A DNA stretch of 64,000 nucleotides, from contig NZ_ATWN01000013.1 of assembly GCF_000421265.1 (NCBI RefSeq), positions 41,640 through 105,639 of the forward strand, given 5' to 3'. The position numbers and the translations under genes were made by a program. Each line of letters opens with the position of its first letter. The stretch's first letter is position 1. Source of the DNA: Thalassospira lucentensis MCCC 1A00383 = DSM 14000. Its GTDB lineage: Bacteria; Pseudomonadota; Alphaproteobacteria; Rhodospirillales; Thalassospiraceae. The notes under the pieces are model-generated. The model was not told the origin of the DNA and did no database searches. It saw only the letters and a program-made list of their open reading frames with translations. Of this stretch, positions 16,096 through 24,078 are shown in pieces.

Positions 16096-16569
16096 ATGGC
16101 CGGACTGAAAATTCGCAAAGCACGCATCGGCGATGTCGGGGCAATTTTTGCCATCCGAAGCCGCGTGCGCGAAAACCACCTGTCGGCCAGCCAGCTTGCC
16201 GAACGCGGCGTGACCAAATCGGCCTTTGGCAAATGGCTGTCTGATGGCTATGGCATCTGGATTGCCGATCTGGATGGGTCGGCAGCAGGCTTTGCCATCG
16301 CCATCCCGACAGAGGCCACCCTTTGGGCCTTGTTCGTTGATCCCGATTTTGAAGGACGTGGCGTTGGCGCAGCCCTTTTGCGTATGGCCGAAGAATGGCT
16401 GTTTGCCCAAGGATGCGATGACATATCCCTGACAACCGGGGCCGATCCCAAAAACCGTGCGCATGGATTTTATGACATGCATGGTTGGCACAGTACCGGG
16501 GATCAGGAAAGCAACGAGGTGGAATATATCAAATCCAACCCGTCGCTCTCGCTGTTTGATTTTACCTGA
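16096..16569 (+). CDS. GNAT family N-acetyltransferase (intact copy)
   Basis: A 157-aa GNAT protein. It starts MAGLKIRKARIGDVGAIFAIRS, has acetyl-CoA-binding RGVGAALLRMAEEW at about 91-104 and ends with the conserved HGFYDMHGWHSTG plus a 20-residue tail. It is full length, unlike the copy at 11964. Its upstream 70 bp also resemble those before 11964. The pairing means the whole 11.1-16.1 kb segment is bracketed by GNAT sequences. Substrate unknown. It converges with the lipase gene, with an 11-bp gap. Confidence 0.88.
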   Translation: MAGLKIRKARIGDVGAIFAIRSRVRENHLSASQLAERGVTKSAFGKWLSDGYGIWIADLDGSAAGFAIAIPTEATLWALFVDPDFEGRGVGAALLRMAEEWLFAQGCDDISLTTGADPKNRAHGFYDMHGWHSTGDQESNEVEYIKSNPSLSLFDFT

Positions 16570-16579
16570 TTGCAAAAAT

Positions 16580-17905
16580 TTACTTCACGGCGGGCAGCAT
16601 TTGTACCGGTGTGACATCCATGAAACTGTAATATTGATAGATGTGCGTGGCATAGATCAGATTACCGATTTGACTGGCTGGAATCTTTAAATCGGCATCA
16701 TAATCTGGGTTCGTGACCGTTATCGGATTTTCAAGGGTAAAGGTAGGCCATTCCTGCCATTCCGGATCTATATTGATCACATAGTTCGTGTTTTCCAAAG
16801 GATGGGACCAATTGAATTTTCCCCAGTTCTGCGAAAAGTCTTCGGCACCGTGTTTGTTATGCGTGATATTGGCATATCCGACCCCATCAGGTCGGCCTTT
16901 CAGTGTGGCTACCATTGCTGTCATCGCTTCTCCGACACCAGAGTAGGTTTTGGATGCCCTGATAACCCCGAAAATGCTGTCGTAATATTCTTCACCTTTT
17001 GCAATCCCTGAACCATTGTCAGTCAAGGCGGTTTTGCGTTCCGAGATGATGACGTCAATCTCGTTCCAGCCATGCGGTACGACGTCATGGATATTCATGT
17101 AATCTTGAACTGAGGGATATGCACTTTCAAACTTGGTCAGCCATGCTGCGTTACCCGGGGTTGGCCCGGCATAAGGGTAGATTTCGATATTGGCCCATTT
17201 TTCTGGCGGGGAAGGATAGAGATGAAATGCCAGACTAGGGGCCAAAGCACCACCCAGGCTGTGACCGGTAAAGACCAACGTGTCAGCAGATGAAGCACTT
17301 TGTTCCAGAAATGTATCAACTGTCAGACCTGTGGTCGGGTCTTTCATTTTCGTAAGCAGATTACTGATACCAAACGCGGTGCTTCCTGATACTTGCGGAT
17401 CTTCTGTTGAATAGTCCTTATGCTTCACGTCAGGGTCGAACGGTAATTGCAGGGGCCATTTCGCCGTCTTGTTTACCTGAACATCAAGGTCTTCCTCGGT
17501 CCAATCCGACAGGTTTTTCGGATTGGTTCCCGCAATTGCCAGAACATAGGTTGACCGAGCCGCGCTATAGGCGACATACATTGAATTGGCGGCATATCCG
17601 CGAAGACCGAGTTTGTCTTCATTAGGGTGTTCGACATAAACGCTGGGCCCCCAGACCACCTTCCAGTCACCACCATCAAGTATTGCATCTTGTTCGGGAA
17701 AGAACCCTTTCCAAACGGGGCCGTTCCAGTCTTTGAAGGCACCGTCCTGCGAAGCAGCTTTCAAATCCCCGCCGCTCAGGGCGATCTTCATATATTCGGT
17801 TAATTCCGTCCGGTCGCCGGTTTCCCCTTTGACAGCCTGAATATCTGCAACGGCGTTGGCCGCCATGCACAGGCTGAAAACTGTCTGTTCCCTAGAGTAG
17901 CTCAT
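16580..17905 (-). CDS. Lipase class 3 family protein
   Basis: A 441-aa alpha/beta hydrolase of the class 3 lipase family (PF01764). The nucleophile elbow GHSLGG is at 214-219 (S216). An aspartate (HDVVPHGW region) and a late histidine complete the probable triad. The N-terminal 200 residues contain YVAYSAARSTYVLAIAGT, the usual strand before the oxyanion hole. No clear signal peptide: it starts MSYSREQTVFSLCMAANAVADIQ. I chose ATG 17905 because GGAGAACACAGCA precedes it; the frame is open to 18172 without support. No neighbour indicates the substrate. Confidence 0.85.
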   Translation of the reverse strand: MSYSREQTVFSLCMAANAVADIQAVKGETGDRTELTEYMKIALSGGDLKAASQDGAFKDWNGPVWKGFFPEQDAILDGGDWKVVWGPSVYVEHPNEDKLGLRGYAANSMYVAYSAARSTYVLAIAGTNPKNLSDWTEEDLDVQVNKTAKWPLQLPFDPDVKHKDYSTEDPQVSGSTAFGISNLLTKMKDPTTGLTVDTFLEQSASSADTLVFTGHSLGGALAPSLAFHLYPSPPEKWANIEIYPYAGPTPGNAAWLTKFESAYPSVQDYMNIHDVVPHGWNEIDVIISERKTALTDNGSGIAKGEEYYDSIFGVIRASKTYSGVGEAMTAMVATLKGRPDGVGYANITHNKHGAEDFSQNWGKFNWSHPLENTNYVINIDPEWQEWPTFTLENPITVTNPDYDADLKIPASQIGNLIYATHIYQYYSFMDVTPVQMLPAVK

Positions 17906-18318
17906 TGCTGTGTTCTCCATTCTCCAAAAAGTGATGGTTTCGCTTGGAAACCGTCGCGGTGGTGTCTGGGGCAATGTTGATATTAAAAGGCACTCTGACG
18001 GTGGCTGTCGCGATGCGATTGCCGGTCTGCACAGTTGGCAATGCTTCATGTGCAACCAATAGTATGTGCCGTTTGCCTCTGTTACCACTGCGCTTAAGAG
18101 TAGGGCGACGGGGAAATTTGACAGGGCCGCTTGCGGGGCAAGACATCGGGTTCTGTCGGGGAGGCATCCCAAGGATGTGTGCTTTCAATGAAAACCCGCA
18201 GATTTTTCAACGATAAGCCTTTTCAAGCGCGTTTAAAGCGCTAGATTAGGGGCAGCATTTTAAACATGCGACGCATGACGTCGTACTGCCCCGAAACATG
18301 ACAGGAGTCCTGTTCACC
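17906..18318. other. Divergent spacer between lipase and pepA
   Basis: About 410 bp with no credible gene on either strand. It must hold both promoters. The pepA-proximal end has the nested palindromes at 18249-18292. Otherwise I see nothing distinctive. Confidence 0.5.
18249..18292 (+). promoter_or_regulatory. Nested inverted repeats in the pepA leader
   Basis: ggggcag at 18249-18255 pairs with 18286-18292. Within it, catgcg-a-cgcatg (18265-18277) is a perfect palindrome. It sits 26 bp before the pepA start and could be an operator or an mRNA hairpin. Confidence 0.4.
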
Positions 18319-19788
18319 ATGAAGATCACGTTTACCGATCTCGCCATCCCCGCCAGCGGTGCCGTTATTGCCTTTGCCACCGAAGGTGCCGATCTGATGC
18401 CAAGTGCGGTTGCCCTTGATGAAGCAACGGGTGGTCTGATCACCAAGGCGATCCAGTCATCGACCTTTAAGGGCAAAGCAGGGCAAAGCCTGCAAATTCT
18501 TGCCCCGTCGAATGTTGATCTGTCGCGCGTGATTGTTTTCGGGATTGGCAAGGAAGCGGAGTTTGACGTGATCGCCGCCCAGAAACTTGGCGGCACGGTG
18601 ACCACGCGTGCGATTTCGACCGGGGAGAAAGACCTGTCGGTTCTGTTTGATATGGATGGTCTGGCCTGTGATTTCGCAACCGGTGCCATGCTGCGTGATT
18701 ACCGGTTTGATAAATACCGCACCACCGAAACCAAGGACGACAAGCCGGTTCTTAAGAGCCTGTCGATTGCCGCGCGCGATCACAAGGACGCCAAGAAACA
18801 GTTCGATAGCGCCAAAAAGGTCGTCGAAGGCGTGTTCTTCACCCGCGATCTGGTGTCTGAGCCGGCCAACGTTCTCTATCCTGAAAGCTTCATGAAAGAA
18901 GTCAGCGCGCTGGAAAAGCTCGGTGTCGAGATTGACGTGCTTGACGAAAAGGAAATGAAAAAGCTTGGCATGGGCGCGCTTTTGGGCGTTGCGATGGGCT
19001 CGGCCCAAAAGCCTTATATGGTTGTCATGCGCTGGAACGGTGGCAAGAAAAAAGACGCCCCCGTCGCCTTTGTTGGCAAGGGTGTGACCTTTGATACCGG
19101 CGGGATCTCGATCAAACCGGCGGCTGGCATGGAAGATATGAAGTTTGACATGGGCGGTGCTGGTGTTGTGTCCGGCCTGATGAAGGCACTGGCTGGCCGT
19201 AAGGCGAAATGCAACGTGGTCGGGGTGATTGGCCTTGTTGAAAATATGCCATCCTCAACCGCACAGCGTCCGGGCGATGTTGTGACCTCAATGTCGGGTC
19301 AGACGATTGAAGTCATCAATACCGATGCCGAAGGCCGCTTGGTTCTGTGTGATGCCCTGACATACGTTCAGGAAAAACACGATCCGCGTTTGATTGTGGA
19401 TCTGGCGACGCTGACGGGGGCTGTGATCATTGCCCTTGGTCATGAAAATGCCGGTCTATTTTCCAACAATGATGACCTGTCACAGCAAATCACCACGGCG
19501 GGGCTTTCGGTTGATGAAACTGTTTGGCGTTTGCCACTGGGTGCTGGCTATGACAAGCAGATCAAATCTGACATTGCCGATATGAAAAACGTTGGCGGCC
19601 GTGCGGCGGGTTCGATCACCGCGGCCCAGTTCCTCAAACGCTTTATCACCAAGGATCGCCCGTGGGCGCATCTTGATATTGCCGCAACCGCGTGGTCGAC
19701 ATCCGACAAGGAAGTCACGCCAAAAGGCGCGACTGGTTTTGGCGTGCGTCTGCTTGATCGCTTTGTGGCTGATAACTACGAAGCGTAA
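18319..19788 (+). CDS. pepA: Leucyl aminopeptidase (M17)
   Basis: A cytosolic two-metal aminopeptidase of 489 aa that releases N-terminal residues; in some bacteria PepA also binds DNA. The M17 signature NTDAEGRL is at 334-341. Upstream metal and substrate residues lie in GKGVTFDTGGISIKP and the following DMGGAG. The N-terminal domain (about 1-160) is the less conserved hexamer-forming part. The frame begins at 18298, but ATG 18319 has AGGAG eleven bases upstream and gives the family N-terminus MKITFTD. It is followed by a REP-like repeat and a terminator before holC. Confidence 0.95.
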   Translation: MKITFTDLAIPASGAVIAFATEGADLMPSAVALDEATGGLITKAIQSSTFKGKAGQSLQILAPSNVDLSRVIVFGIGKEAEFDVIAAQKLGGTVTTRAISTGEKDLSVLFDMDGLACDFATGAMLRDYRFDKYRTTETKDDKPVLKSLSIAARDHKDAKKQFDSAKKVVEGVFFTRDLVSEPANVLYPESFMKEVSALEKLGVEIDVLDEKEMKKLGMGALLGVAMGSAQKPYMVVMRWNGGKKKDAPVAFVGKGVTFDTGGISIKPAAGMEDMKFDMGGAGVVSGLMKALAGRKAKCNVVGVIGLVENMPSSTAQRPGDVVTSMSGQTIEVINTDAEGRLVLCDALTYVQEKHDPRLIVDLATLTGAVIIALGHENAGLFSNNDDLSQQITTAGLSVDETVWRLPLGAGYDKQIKSDIADMKNVGGRAAGSITAAQFLKRFITKDRPWAHLDIAATAWSTSDKEVTPKGATGFGVRLLDRFVADNYEA

Positions 19789-19812
19789 AGCCACATTGTC
19801 CCTAAGCCGCGC

Positions 19813-19836
19813 CGTCATTCCCGCGCAGGCGGGAAC
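19813..19836. repeat. REP-like palindromic repeat
   Basis: gtcattcccgcgcaggcggg followed by aacc forms a short hairpin. A related copy in inverse orientation lies at 31419-31443. This matches a widespread class of bacterial extragenic palindromes. Confidence 0.65.
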
Positions 19837-19919
19837 CTATGGCGTGCGTGTTCGGGGGCATGCGTGTTCGGGCATTTGCCCAGATGCATTGACGGGCTGA
19901 ACGCATTGAAAATTAATCC

Positions 19920-19951
19920 GGGGCAGGGTGATGATCACCTTGCCCCGTTTT
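19920..19951 (+). terminator. Terminator-like hairpin between pepA and holC
   Basis: A 12-bp stem (19920-19931 with 19935-19946, one G-U) and a 3-nt loop are followed by GTTTT. It lies 23 bp before holC, so it could also attenuate read-through from pepA. Confidence 0.7.
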
Positions 19952-19974
19952 CGTCTTCGGGATAGAAATCCTCT

Positions 19975-20430
19975 ATGGCTGATATCTGGTTCTATCATCT
20001 CACCAGCATGCCGCTGGAACGCGCACTCCCGACCCTGCTGTCCAAGACATTGGAGCGGGAAAAGCGTGCTGTGGTGATGACCGGGGTTGAGCAGCGGGTT
20101 GATGCCATCAACACCCTGCTCTGGACCTATGACGCGGCAAGCTGGTTGCCCCATGGGGCAAAATCGGATGGCGATCCGGAAATGCAGCCCGTCTGGCTAA
20201 CGTCTGAAGATGAAAACCCTAATGGTGCCCAGTTCCTGTTTCTGACCGACCGGGCGATCAGCGAAAAGATTGCTGATTATGAACGGGTGGTCATGCTGTT
20301 TGATGACCGCGATCATGACGCGGTGGCCGAAGCCCGCACGCGCTGGAAAGACTGGAAAGATGCAGGACACAAGCTGTCCTATTGGCAGCAAACCCCGCAA
20401 GGGGCGTGGGAGAAAAAGGCAGAAAGCTGA
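19975..20430 (+). CDS. holC: DNA polymerase III subunit chi
   Basis: Chi links the clamp loader (through psi) to SSB at the replication fork. The protein has 151 aa and starts MADIWFYHLTSMPLERALPTLL, the characteristic HolC N-terminus. WLPHGAKSDGDPEMQPVWLT near 60-80 and the LFDDRDHDAVAEARTRWKDWK segment near 105-125 are family hallmarks. It follows pepA as is common in alphaproteobacteria, but the terminator between them implies at least partial independence. It ends in a bidirectional terminator whose loop contains its stop codon. Confidence 0.95.
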   Translation: MADIWFYHLTSMPLERALPTLLSKTLEREKRAVVMTGVEQRVDAINTLLWTYDAASWLPHGAKSDGDPEMQPVWLTSEDENPNGAQFLFLTDRAISEKIADYERVVMLFDDRDHDAVAEARTRWKDWKDAGHKLSYWQQTPQGAWEKKAES

Positions 20431-20445
20431 TGCCTTCTGCCTTTT
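20414..20445. terminator. Bidirectional terminator between holC and GNAT
   Basis: A perfect 11-bp stem (aaaaggcagaa 20414-20424 with 20435-20445) and a 10-nt loop, with A and T tracts on both sides, serves the convergent genes holC and the GNAT at 20461. Confidence 0.8.
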
Positions 20446-20460
20446 ACGTGTTCTACGTGA

Positions 20461-21093
20461 TCAGATCGATTTAACCAGAAGTATCCAGTTTTCACCGGGA
20501 TTTTCCCACCCCTCCTTGACCATTTTACGCGTCGCACAGGCGGTATAGCCCATGCGTTCATAAAGACGCACGGCACCGGGATTGCCATCCGATGCAATGA
20601 TGCTGACCGATTGTTTGCCAGCGTCGCGCGCATCGTTTTCCGCTGTTCGCACCAAAGCCGATCCCGCCCCGCGATTGCGAAACGGCGGAAACACTGCGAG
20701 CACATTGATGTACCAACTGCCCGGTGCAAGGCTTTCAAGTTCAAGGATCGGCACAAACATCGCCGGAATTTCATCGCGATTAACCGGCTCAACCGTATCA
20801 GGCTGGGCATAGGCAATTACCGCCCCCATGATTTGATGTTCGCCAAAGGCAAATTGCGTGTTGCGGTATGAAAACCCGCCCTCTTCACGTTGTGCACGCC
20901 TGCGGCCGACATCCCATGCGGTCTCACTGCCCTCGATCATGTTCTGCCACAGATACACCGGCAGGCCTTCGCCCGCGATATTGATCAGTTTGGCCATGGC
21001 ATCGGCGTCATTTGGCGTGGCGCGCCGTATATCAAGGGGCGGTGTCGTCTGTGGCGCGTCTGACATGGGGGCTGGTTTGAAGCTCATATTCAT
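20461..21093 (-). CDS. GNAT family N-acetyltransferase
   Basis: A 210-aa GNAT protein unrelated in detail to the copies at 11964 and 16096. The core motif PPFRNRGAGSALVRTAENDARD near residues 135-156 is the acetyl-CoA loop, followed by GAVRLYERMGYTACA, the typical motif-B end. The N-terminal 20 residues look like a flexible extension, and starts at 21093, 21087 or 21066 are all possible. Substrate unknown. It points the same way as the homocysteine methyltransferase (45-bp gap), so the two could be an operon. Confidence 0.85.
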   Translation of the reverse strand: MNMSFKPAPMSDAPQTTPPLDIRRATPNDADAMAKLINIAGEGLPVYLWQNMIEGSETAWDVGRRRAQREEGGFSYRNTQFAFGEHQIMGAVIAYAQPDTVEPVNRDEIPAMFVPILELESLAPGSWYINVLAVFPPFRNRGAGSALVRTAENDARDAGKQSVSIIASDGNPGAVRLYERMGYTACATRKMVKEGWENPGENWILLVKSI

Positions 21094-21138
21094 TGCTCGT
21101 GTCCCGTAGTTTTTTGGGTTTTATGTGGGTTTTGTGGC

Positions 21139-22098
21139 TTAGCGTGCAGCGTGAAGATGCGGCAACGCATGTTCGGCCATGGCGGTAACGTGACGATGAT
21201 CGGTCCCGCAGCAGCCGCCAATTACCGAAAGGTTCGGCAACACGCTGGCAAGATCACGATACAGGCGGCCCAACTCATCAGGATTGCCATCGTCAAGATG
21301 TTCGCAGGCATCAAGCTCCGCATGACTTTGGCGCGATGCATTGGCGCGCACCCCGCAAATGCGGTTTTTCCACGCCCCGTTGCCGTCAAGCTTGTCGCGG
21401 AAATGATCGGGATGGGCGCAATTGATCATGTAATAAACCGGATAGACCCCGGTGTGATGGTCAACCCGTGCAATCGCTTCCTCGATGGTTTCCCCGCTTG
21501 GCAAATGGCCATCGGTTTCAACGGTAAAGGAAATGACGCAGGGCACTTGTGCGTCCTTGCAGGACAAGGCAATGCCAAGGGCTTCTTCGAGATAATTCAT
21601 CGTAATGGCGGACACCATATCAATCGCTGTTCCCGCAAAGCTTTCGATTTGCACAGCATGATAATCGCGGGCCTGCTCGGCGGTCATGCGATCTGACGGG
21701 GTATAGCCATCACCGCGTGGTCCGACACAGCCACTGATCAGGCAGGGCGTGTCGTCTGTTTGATACTGATCACGCAGATCAGACATCATGGCGATTGATT
21801 TGACATTGATGTCGGCCAGTTCAGCGGCGGAATAGCCCGTGCACGGACCCCAGTCGCTGCTTGCGCGCCAGGTTGGACTTTCCAGAATAAAGCCAACTTT
21901 GGCCGTGCGGGCGATTTCAAGGTAACGCGTGTAATAGGCATAAACCCGGTCGTAACCGTCCTTCGTCTTCAAAAGATCAAACGACGCGAAATAGGGGATG
22001 TCGATCCCGTCGTGAAAAATCAGGGTCGTTTCAAGGCCACCATCGGTGATGAATTTGGTGGGCGCGAGGGGCGGCAAGTTGTGATGGTGGTGGGTCAT
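21139..22098 (-). CDS. Homocysteine S-methyltransferase family protein
   Basis: A 319-aa protein of the homocysteine S-methyltransferase family, which makes methionine using a methyl donor such as S-methylmethionine, SAM or a betaine. It begins with the barrel motif FITDGGLETTLIFHDGIDIPYFASF. Zinc is bound by the cysteine in YYMINCAHPDHF (about residue 235) and the pair in GGCCGTDHRH near 300. I placed the start at ATG 22098 (MTHHHHNLPP); the frame is open to 22212 but without domain support. It stands next to a TetR gene and metNIQ, a methionine neighbourhood. The actual methyl donor is not evident. Confidence 0.88.
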   Translation of the reverse strand: MTHHHHNLPPLAPTKFITDGGLETTLIFHDGIDIPYFASFDLLKTKDGYDRVYAYYTRYLEIARTAKVGFILESPTWRASSDWGPCTGYSAAELADINVKSIAMMSDLRDQYQTDDTPCLISGCVGPRGDGYTPSDRMTAEQARDYHAVQIESFAGTAIDMVSAITMNYLEEALGIALSCKDAQVPCVISFTVETDGHLPSGETIEEAIARVDHHTGVYPVYYMINCAHPDHFRDKLDGNGAWKNRICGVRANASRQSHAELDACEHLDDGNPDELGRLYRDLASVLPNLSVIGGCCGTDHRHVTAMAEHALPHLHAAR

Positions 22099-22221
22099 AA
22101 CGTCGTATTTCACATTTTTGGGTTTTAAAAATTCTACCCTGACGCTATTTAGGCCGGGGCAAGTTGTGGGCGCGAAGTGTCGCTCTGGTTGGATTTTTCT
22201 TCTAGTGCGCACGCGGTGCGG

Positions 22222-22251
22222 TTTTTGAATTTACTTAAAGTCATTCAAAAA
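22222..22251. promoter_or_regulatory. Inverted repeat in the divergent TetR/methyltransferase promoter region
   Basis: tttttgaat at 22222-22230 and its exact complement at 22243-22251 are separated by 12 bp. It lies between the divergent homocysteine methyltransferase and TetR genes, so it is a candidate operator for the TetR protein. Confidence 0.45.
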
Positions 22252-22337
22252 CAAATGGATACGCGATTGGATCGGCAATCTGGCGCAATCGGGGTATGCT
22301 GTGCGACGAAAAACTGTACCGGTGGTAGGGTAATGTG

Positions 22338-23000
22338 ATGAACCAGATAATAGATCGGCCCGGTGGGAACACCGATGCCGCCAAGGGCAAGGGCGAACGC
22401 ACGCGCGAACGCATTCTTGAAATTACCGAACAGGCTGTTTTGCAAAAAGGGTTCGGTGCGACCTCAATCGAGGAAATTGTCTGTGAGGCCGAGATTACCA
22501 AAAGCGGGTTCTTCTATCATTTCAGGGATAAGAACGAACTGGCACGTGCTCTTCTGATTCGTCATATCGAAAAGGACGAAATCCTGCTGGATCAGGTGTT
22601 TGAGCGCGGCAAGGAACTGGCGGATGATCCGTTGCAACAATTCCTGATCGGGTTGAAAATGTTCGCTGAATTGGTCGAGGATCTGCCGCAAGGGCATCCG
22701 GGATGCCTTGTTGCCGCGTATTGCTATCAGGAACGGTTGTTTGACCGTGAAATCTACGATTTGAACCAGCAGGCTGTTCTTGGATGGCGCAAACGGTTTC
22801 GGGTGATACTCGATAAAATTGTCGAACAGTACCCACCAAACGAACCGGTCGATATTGATGAACTTGCTGATATGGTGGCAACCGTAATCGAAGGCGGCAT
22901 TGTGATGTCCAAGGCGCTTGGCCGTCCGTACCTTCTGGCAAACCAGATGATGCTGCTGCGCAGTTTCGTTAAGTTGCTGTTCACCAAACAGGCTGGCTAA
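22338..23000 (+). CDS. TetR/AcrR family transcriptional regulator
   Basis: A 220-aa repressor-type regulator. The N-terminal helix-turn-helix spans about residues 20-65 (RERILEITEQAVLQKGFGATSIEEIVCEAEITKSGFFYHF is the family pattern, with GFFYHF ending the recognition helix). The C-terminal ligand domain includes GHPGCLVAAYCYQ, seen in the AcuR/NemR-like branch. Start: ATG 22338 with AGGG seven bases upstream; a GTG lies directly before it. It is divergent from the homocysteine methyltransferase, with a strong inverted repeat between them, so that gene is the likeliest target. The ligand is unknown. Confidence 0.88.
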   Translation: MNQIIDRPGGNTDAAKGKGERTRERILEITEQAVLQKGFGATSIEEIVCEAEITKSGFFYHFRDKNELARALLIRHIEKDEILLDQVFERGKELADDPLQQFLIGLKMFAELVEDLPQGHPGCLVAAYCYQERLFDREIYDLNQQAVLGWRKRFRVILDKIVEQYPPNEPVDIDELADMVATVIEGGIVMSKALGRPYLLANQMMLLRSFVKLLFTKQAG

Positions 23001-23120
23001 CTCTGTCTGGTTATACAAAAAACATTTGTTAATCAGGGCGCTATCATAAAAGCTATGCGTAAATTGCATGATCATTGCCATTGAAGAACCGGCTTTAGTC
23101 AATTATACCAGTTATATCGA

Positions 23121-23180
23121 ACGCGCCGATTTGCTCCTCAGCTTGCGGGCGCGATAAAAATGCGGCTAAAGCGAGAGGGC
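23121..23180 (+). ncRNA. SAM-II riboswitch upstream of metN
   Basis: The sequence follows the SAM-II consensus from P1 through the pseudoknot. P1 cgcgcc (23122-23127) pairs with ggcgcg (23148-23153), followed by the conserved gataaaaatgcggctaaa (23153-23170). Loop bases cctc (23136-23139) can pair with gagg (23175-23178) to form the pseudoknot. That strand is part of a GAGAGGG ribosome site just upstream of ATG 23185. Known SAM-II aptamers bind S-adenosylmethionine and repress methionine genes, matching the metNIQ genes downstream. Confidence 0.9.
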
Positions 23181-23200
23181 GTATATGCTCCGTATGTACG

Positions 23201-23231
23201 ACCGCCTCGGTTTCGCCGCGGCGGTTTTTTT
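23201..23231 (+). terminator. Intrinsic terminator between SAM-II aptamer and metN
   Basis: Stem accgcc-t-cgg (23201-23210) with ccg-c-ggcggt (23216-23225), loop tttcg, one internal mismatch, followed by seven Ts. It begins about 20 nt after the riboswitch and lies before the metN ATG, so it may be the expression platform or a constitutive attenuator. Confidence 0.8.
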
Positions 23232-23256
23232 GTATGTACGGAAAAGGTTGAGACCG

Positions 23257-24075
23257 ATGATCAGGCTCTCGAACGTTCAGAAAACATATCCTGCCCGACG
23301 CGGCAACGATGCCCATGCGGCATTGCGCAGCATTGATCTTGATATTGCGGCGGGCGAGATTGTCGGCGTGATTGGCAGATCAGGTGCCGGGAAATCAACT
23401 CTGATCCGCTGCATCAATCTGCTTGAACGGCCGACTTCGGGCTCTGTGATTGTCGATGGGGCAGAAGTCACCACACTTTCCAAGCGCGACTTGCCGTTGT
23501 TCCGCCGCCAGCTTGGCATGGTGTTTCAGCACTTTAACCTTCTGTCGTCGCGCACGGTCTATGGCAATATCGCCTTGCCGCTTGAGCTGGCCGGCGCGAG
23601 CAAGGCGGAAATTGCCGCCGCCGTTGATCCGCTGTTGCCGCTCGTTGGGCTTGATGACAAACGTGATCGCTATCCCGCCGAATTATCCGGTGGGCAGAAA
23701 CAGCGTGTCGGTATTGCACGCGCTTTGTCATCCAACCCCAAGGTTTTGCTGTGTGACGAAGTCACATCCGCGCTTGATCCGGAAACCACCCGTCAAATCC
23801 TGACGCTGCTCAAAGACATCAACAAACGCCTTGGCCTGACCATGGTGGTGATTACCCATGAGATGGCGGTGGTCAAGGCGCTGTGTGACCGGGTGGCGGT
23901 GATGGATCGCGGTGTGATTGTCGAAGAAGGCAATGTGAGTAGCATCTTCGCCAATCCGGTGCATGCGACAACCCAGTCGCTTCTGGCGGATGAATTTATG
24001 GAATTTCGGGCGGGTACCGATGCTGCTACGGATGCTGATGCATCCGCCACGATATCTGACGGGCAGGAGGGCTAA
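23257..24075 (+). CDS. metN: Methionine ABC transporter ATP-binding protein, short form
   Basis: The ATPase of the MetNIQ D/L-methionine importer, at the inner face of the membrane. Walker [10 protein letters not shown] at about 42-50, Q-loop [11 protein letters not shown], signature [15 protein letters not shown] near 143 and Walker [13 protein letters not shown] near 162 are all present. At 272 aa it lacks the roughly 100-residue C-terminal NIL domain that in E. coli MetN (about 340 aa) binds methionine and inhibits transport. ATG 23257 (AAGG nine bases upstream) gives [12 protein letters not shown]. An in-frame ATG at 23185 would add 24 residues spanning the terminator. MetI follows after 3 bp. 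Confidence 0.93.
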   Translation: MIRLSNVQKTYPARRGNDAHAALRSIDLDIAAGEIVGVIGRSGAGKSTLIRCINLLERPTSGSVIVDGAEVTTLSKRDLPLFRRQLGMVFQHFNLLSSRTVYGNIALPLELAGASKAEIAAAVDPLLPLVGLDDKRDRYPAELSGGQKQRVGIARALSSNPKVLLCDEVTSALDPETTRQILTLLKDINKRLGLTMVVITHEMAVVKALCDRVAVMDRGVIVEEGNVSSIFANPVHATTQSLLADEFMEFRAGTDAATDADASATISDGQEG

Positions 24076-24078
24076 GCC

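Noticed and set aside
17906..18172. 89-codon N-terminal extension of the lipase frame
   Set aside because: No ribosome site and Cys/Pro-rich noise; ATG 17905 has a good ribosome site.
22099..22337. A second SAM riboswitch upstream of the homocysteine methyltransferase
   Set aside because: I searched the minus strand for the SAM-II pattern and found only the inverted repeat, not the conserved gata..gctaaa core.
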